From Clostridiales bacterium (GTDB taxonomy: Bacteria > Bacillota > Clostridia > Lutisporales > Lutisporaceae), in contig JAAYKT010000328.1 of NCBI GenBank assembly GCA_012522255.1, positions 1 through 8,213 of the forward strand: a stretch of DNA of 8,213 nucleotides. The letters are read 5' to 3'. Below, one piece after another: positions 6,819 through 8,213 of the stretch (positions are counted from its first letter, which is position 1; every line of letters begins with the position of its first letter). Under the pieces are notes generated by a model that made no database searches, was not told the origin of the DNA, and was given only the letters and a program-made list of their open reading frames with translations. Position numbers and translations under genes: made by a program.

Positions 6819-7781
6819 TTATTTGTTTACGACATTGATGGGTTCTCCGTCCAAGTATGCCTTCAGGGTTTCTTCAACAAGATTCATTAGCCTTACACGG
6901 GATTCTTTCGGTGCCCATGATATATGTGGAGTAATAATGCAATTTTTTGCACTTAGCAATGGATTATCTGCTTTTATGGGTTCTGACGAAACAACATCAA
7001 TTCCTGCGGCATATACCTTCCCGCTGTTTAAGGCATCTTTCAAATCCTCTTCTACTATTAATTGCCCTCGTGAATTATTGATGATGATAACGCCGTCTTT
7101 CATTTTAGCAATAGAATTCTTATTAATCATACCTTCGGTGGATGGAAATAACGGACAATGCAATGATATCACATCTGAACATTTATATAGCTCTTCAAGA
7201 GACGCATACTTAATTATATCGGTCTCCAGGTCGTCCTTTTTACCGGAACTATTGTTAAATAAAACTTTCATCCCCAAGGCCTGGGCAATCCGAGCCGTAG
7301 TCTGCCCAATCCGGCCGTAGCCTATGATACCCATGGTTTTGCCGGCTAATTCAATAAGTGGATAGTCCCAAAAACACCAGTCAGGATTAGTCTCCCATCT
7401 CCCTTTTTGCACTTCGGCACTATGGTGGCCTATATGATGGCATATTTCCAATAACAAAGCTATTGCAAATTGTCCCACGGAATCTGTCCCATATGTAGGT
7501 ATGTTTGTAACAATGATTCCCTTTTCCTTCGCTGCTTCTATATCTATCACATTATAACCTGTAGCCAATACCCCTATATATTTAAGATTTGGGGAAGCAT
7601 CGATGTTATCCCTTCTGACCGGAACCTTATTACAAAGTATAATTTCTGCATCCCCTATTCTCTTTGTCACCTTTTTAACCGGTGTCCTATCGTATACTAC
7701 CACCTTACCTAACTCATGAAGCCATTCCCAGCTTAAATCCCCGGGATTCAATGTATAACCATCAAGAACAACTATTTTCAT
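6819..7781 (-). CDS. D-2-hydroxyacid dehydrogenase, hydroxypyruvate reductase/glycerate dehydrogenase type
   Basis: A 320-residue NAD(P)-dependent dehydrogenase of the D-isomer-specific family. The catalytic domain at both ends (about 1-98 and 290-320) encloses a Rossmann domain with G154-x-G156-x-x-G159. The catalytic triad is intact: R238 (NNSRGQ), E267 (SSEP) and H286 (TPHISWAP). The segment ATGYNVIDIEAAKEKGI and the C-terminal GEPINVV are typical of glycerate dehydrogenase/hydroxypyruvate reductase members. This and the adjacent glycerate kinase make reversible reduction of hydroxypyruvate to D-glycerate the best guess. D-lactate or another 2-keto acid reductase role cannot be excluded from sequence. 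The start at ATG 7781 has a strong Shine-Dalgarno site (GGAGGG, about six bases upstream). It is the first gene of the minus-strand pair, with a candidate promoter at 7893-7865. Confidence 0.9.
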   Translation of the reverse strand: MKIVVLDGYTLNPGDLSWEWLHELGKVVVYDRTPVKKVTKRIGDAEIILCNKVPVRRDNIDASPNLKYIGVLATGYNVIDIEAAKEKGIIVTNIPTYGTDSVGQFAIALLLEICHHIGHHSAEVQKGRWETNPDWCFWDYPLIELAGKTMGIIGYGRIGQTTARIAQALGMKVLFNNSSGKKDDLETDIIKYASLEELYKCSDVISLHCPLFPSTEGMINKNSIAKMKDGVIIINNSRGQLIVEEDLKDALNSGKVYAAGIDVVSSEPIKADNPLLSAKNCIITPHISWAPKESRVRLMNLVEETLKAYLDGEPINVVNK

Positions 7782-7864
7782 TTCAATCCCTCCATACTTA
7801 TAAGACTATTAAATCAATTTTAATAATGTCTGTTATTACTTCCCGCAAAGTTTCCTTTTATTAA

Positions 7865-7893
7865 ATTATATCAATATTAACCAAGATTGTAAG
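7865..7893 (-). promoter_or_regulatory. Candidate promoter of the dehydrogenase-glycerate kinase operon
   Basis: Reading the minus strand, CTTACA (7893-7888) and a perfect TATAAT (7870-7865) are 17 bases apart. Transcription would begin near 7858 and give a leader of about 75 bases. The -35 box overlaps one arm of an inverted repeat, GTAAGTAA (7889-7896) with TTACTTAC (7925-7932), a plausible regulator site. Confidence 0.55.
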
Positions 7894-7932
7894 TAAGATT
7901 TGCATACTAATCCTCTTGGATAAGTTACTTAC
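7881..7932. repeat. Two interleaved inverted repeats upstream of the dehydrogenase
   Basis: CCAAGA (7881-7886) pairs with TCTTGG (7914-7919), and GTAAGTAA (7889-7896) pairs with TTACTTAC (7925-7932). The arms alternate, so the two pairings cross, as in a pseudoknot or two competing sites. The region lies at and upstream of the predicted -35 box, so a DNA-binding site is likelier than an RNA leader structure. Confidence 0.35.
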
Positions 7933-8010
7933 TAATTACGACGTAACATATTAAAATTGCGAACCAACTACCCTGTTTGCTTTACCGATATATATTGCAC
8001 GAAAGTAATA

Positions 8011-8039
8011 TTCACTGTCCAAAGCGATTTCCTTATAAA
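8011..8039 (+). promoter_or_regulatory. Candidate promoter reading into the palindromic element
   Basis: TTCACT (8011-8016) and TATAAA (8034-8039) are exactly 17 bases apart, matching four and five of six consensus bases. The predicted start, near 8046, falls at the foot of the GCAGAAA stem of the palindromic element, which would suit a structured RNA. The -10 overlaps the left edge of the repeat, so the match could partly reflect its AT-rich sequence. Confidence 0.4.
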
Positions 8040-8197
8040 ATATATCATGCAGAAAAAGAGTTCCGGATCTAAGAATAGGTAAATTTGTTCACTGTAATTT
8101 TAAAACTCGCTAACCCGCTCACACAGTTAAAATTACAGACGTTCACTTCATTAACCTATTCTAAGATCCTCCACAAAATTTCTGCTTAGATATATTT
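8038..8197 (+). ncRNA. Near-palindromic element: candidate structured RNA or miniature inverted-repeat element
   Basis: About 43 base pairs can form across 160 bases. From outside in: 8038-8046 with 8189-8197, GCAGAAA 8049-8055 with 8179-8185, GGATCT 8065-8070 with 8164-8169, AGAATAGGT 8072-8080 with 8154-8162, and CTGTAATTTTAA 8092-8103 with TTAAAATTACAG 8127-8138. Unpaired patches are an even 9/9 loop, a 1/1 mismatch and a central 11/15 bubble; the apical loop is 23 bases. GTTCACT is repeated directly on the two sides of the bubble (8087-8093, 8141-8147). No long ORF is present. A long irregular stem with a central bubble resembles 6S RNA in outline, and a promoter-like pair points into it. 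Equally, it could be a non-autonomous mobile element: TA lies just outside both arms (8034-8035, 8201-8202). Family and strand are uncertain, but the inverted repeat is certain. Confidence 0.4.
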
Positions 8198-8213
8198 TTT
8201 TAGATGCATTACA

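Noticed and set aside
5829..7320. Long plus-strand open frames at 5829-6509 and 6766-7320
   Set aside because: They run antisense to the glycerate kinase and dehydrogenase, whose motifs are intact; the plus-strand translations are low-complexity (Ser/Pro-rich) or featureless and lack ribosome sites.
7912..7930. SAM-riboswitch-like start CTTATCCAAGAGG on the minus strand
   Set aside because: Only the first few bases resemble a SAM-I leader; the rest of the conserved core is absent and it also lies upstream of the predicted transcription start.
7958..7975. T-box-like sequence AGGGTAGTTGGTTCGC on the minus strand
   Set aside because: It only partly matches the T-box consensus, lies upstream of the predicted promoter of the dehydrogenase, and no specifier stem or terminator follows it.

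Overview
The window looks like chromosomal DNA of a low-GC Gram-positive bacterium, most likely an anaerobic clostridial Firmicute. The basis is the AT-rich composition, strong purine-rich Shine-Dalgarno sites before most genes, an LtaS-type lipoteichoic acid synthase, a YhfW-like FAD/Rieske protein and a compact psd-pssA pair. I see no rRNA, tRNA, CRISPR array, phage gene or intact insertion sequence.

Layout. Positions 1-1961 (minus) carry a lipoteichoic acid synthase-like membrane enzyme, cut by the left edge. A divergent intergenic region (1962-2233) follows, then a single FAD oxidoreductase with a C-terminal Rieske domain (2234-3772, plus), closed by a clear terminator hairpin (3802-3848). 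Positions 3850-4188 hold no intact gene, only degraded-looking reading frames. From 4189 a small operon runs on the plus strand: a 49-residue unrecognised protein with a TTG start, phosphatidylserine decarboxylase (psd) and phosphatidylserine synthase (pssA). All three genes overlap by a few bases. A hairpin at 5554-5582 separates this operon from a convergent minus-strand pair: a D-2-hydroxyacid dehydrogenase of the hydroxypyruvate reductase type (6819-7781) and, downstream of it, a glycerate kinase (5597-6739). The last 430 bases are non-coding. They hold a candidate promoter for the dehydrogenase and a striking, roughly 160-base near-palindrome preceded by its own candidate promoter.

How the genes work together. 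PssA makes phosphatidylserine from CDP-diacylglycerol and serine, and Psd decarboxylates it to phosphatidylethanolamine. The LtaS-like enzyme would draw glycerol phosphate from phosphatidylglycerol, so two of the loci concern the envelope. The dehydrogenase and kinase form a short D-glycerate pathway: hydroxypyruvate to D-glycerate to phosphoglycerate. The FAD/Rieske protein stands alone and its substrate cannot be deduced.

Most of the window is ordinary housekeeping or metabolic DNA. The parts most worth a second look are the structured element at 8038-8197 (candidate structured RNA or miniature inverted-repeat element) and the coupled small ORF in front of psd.
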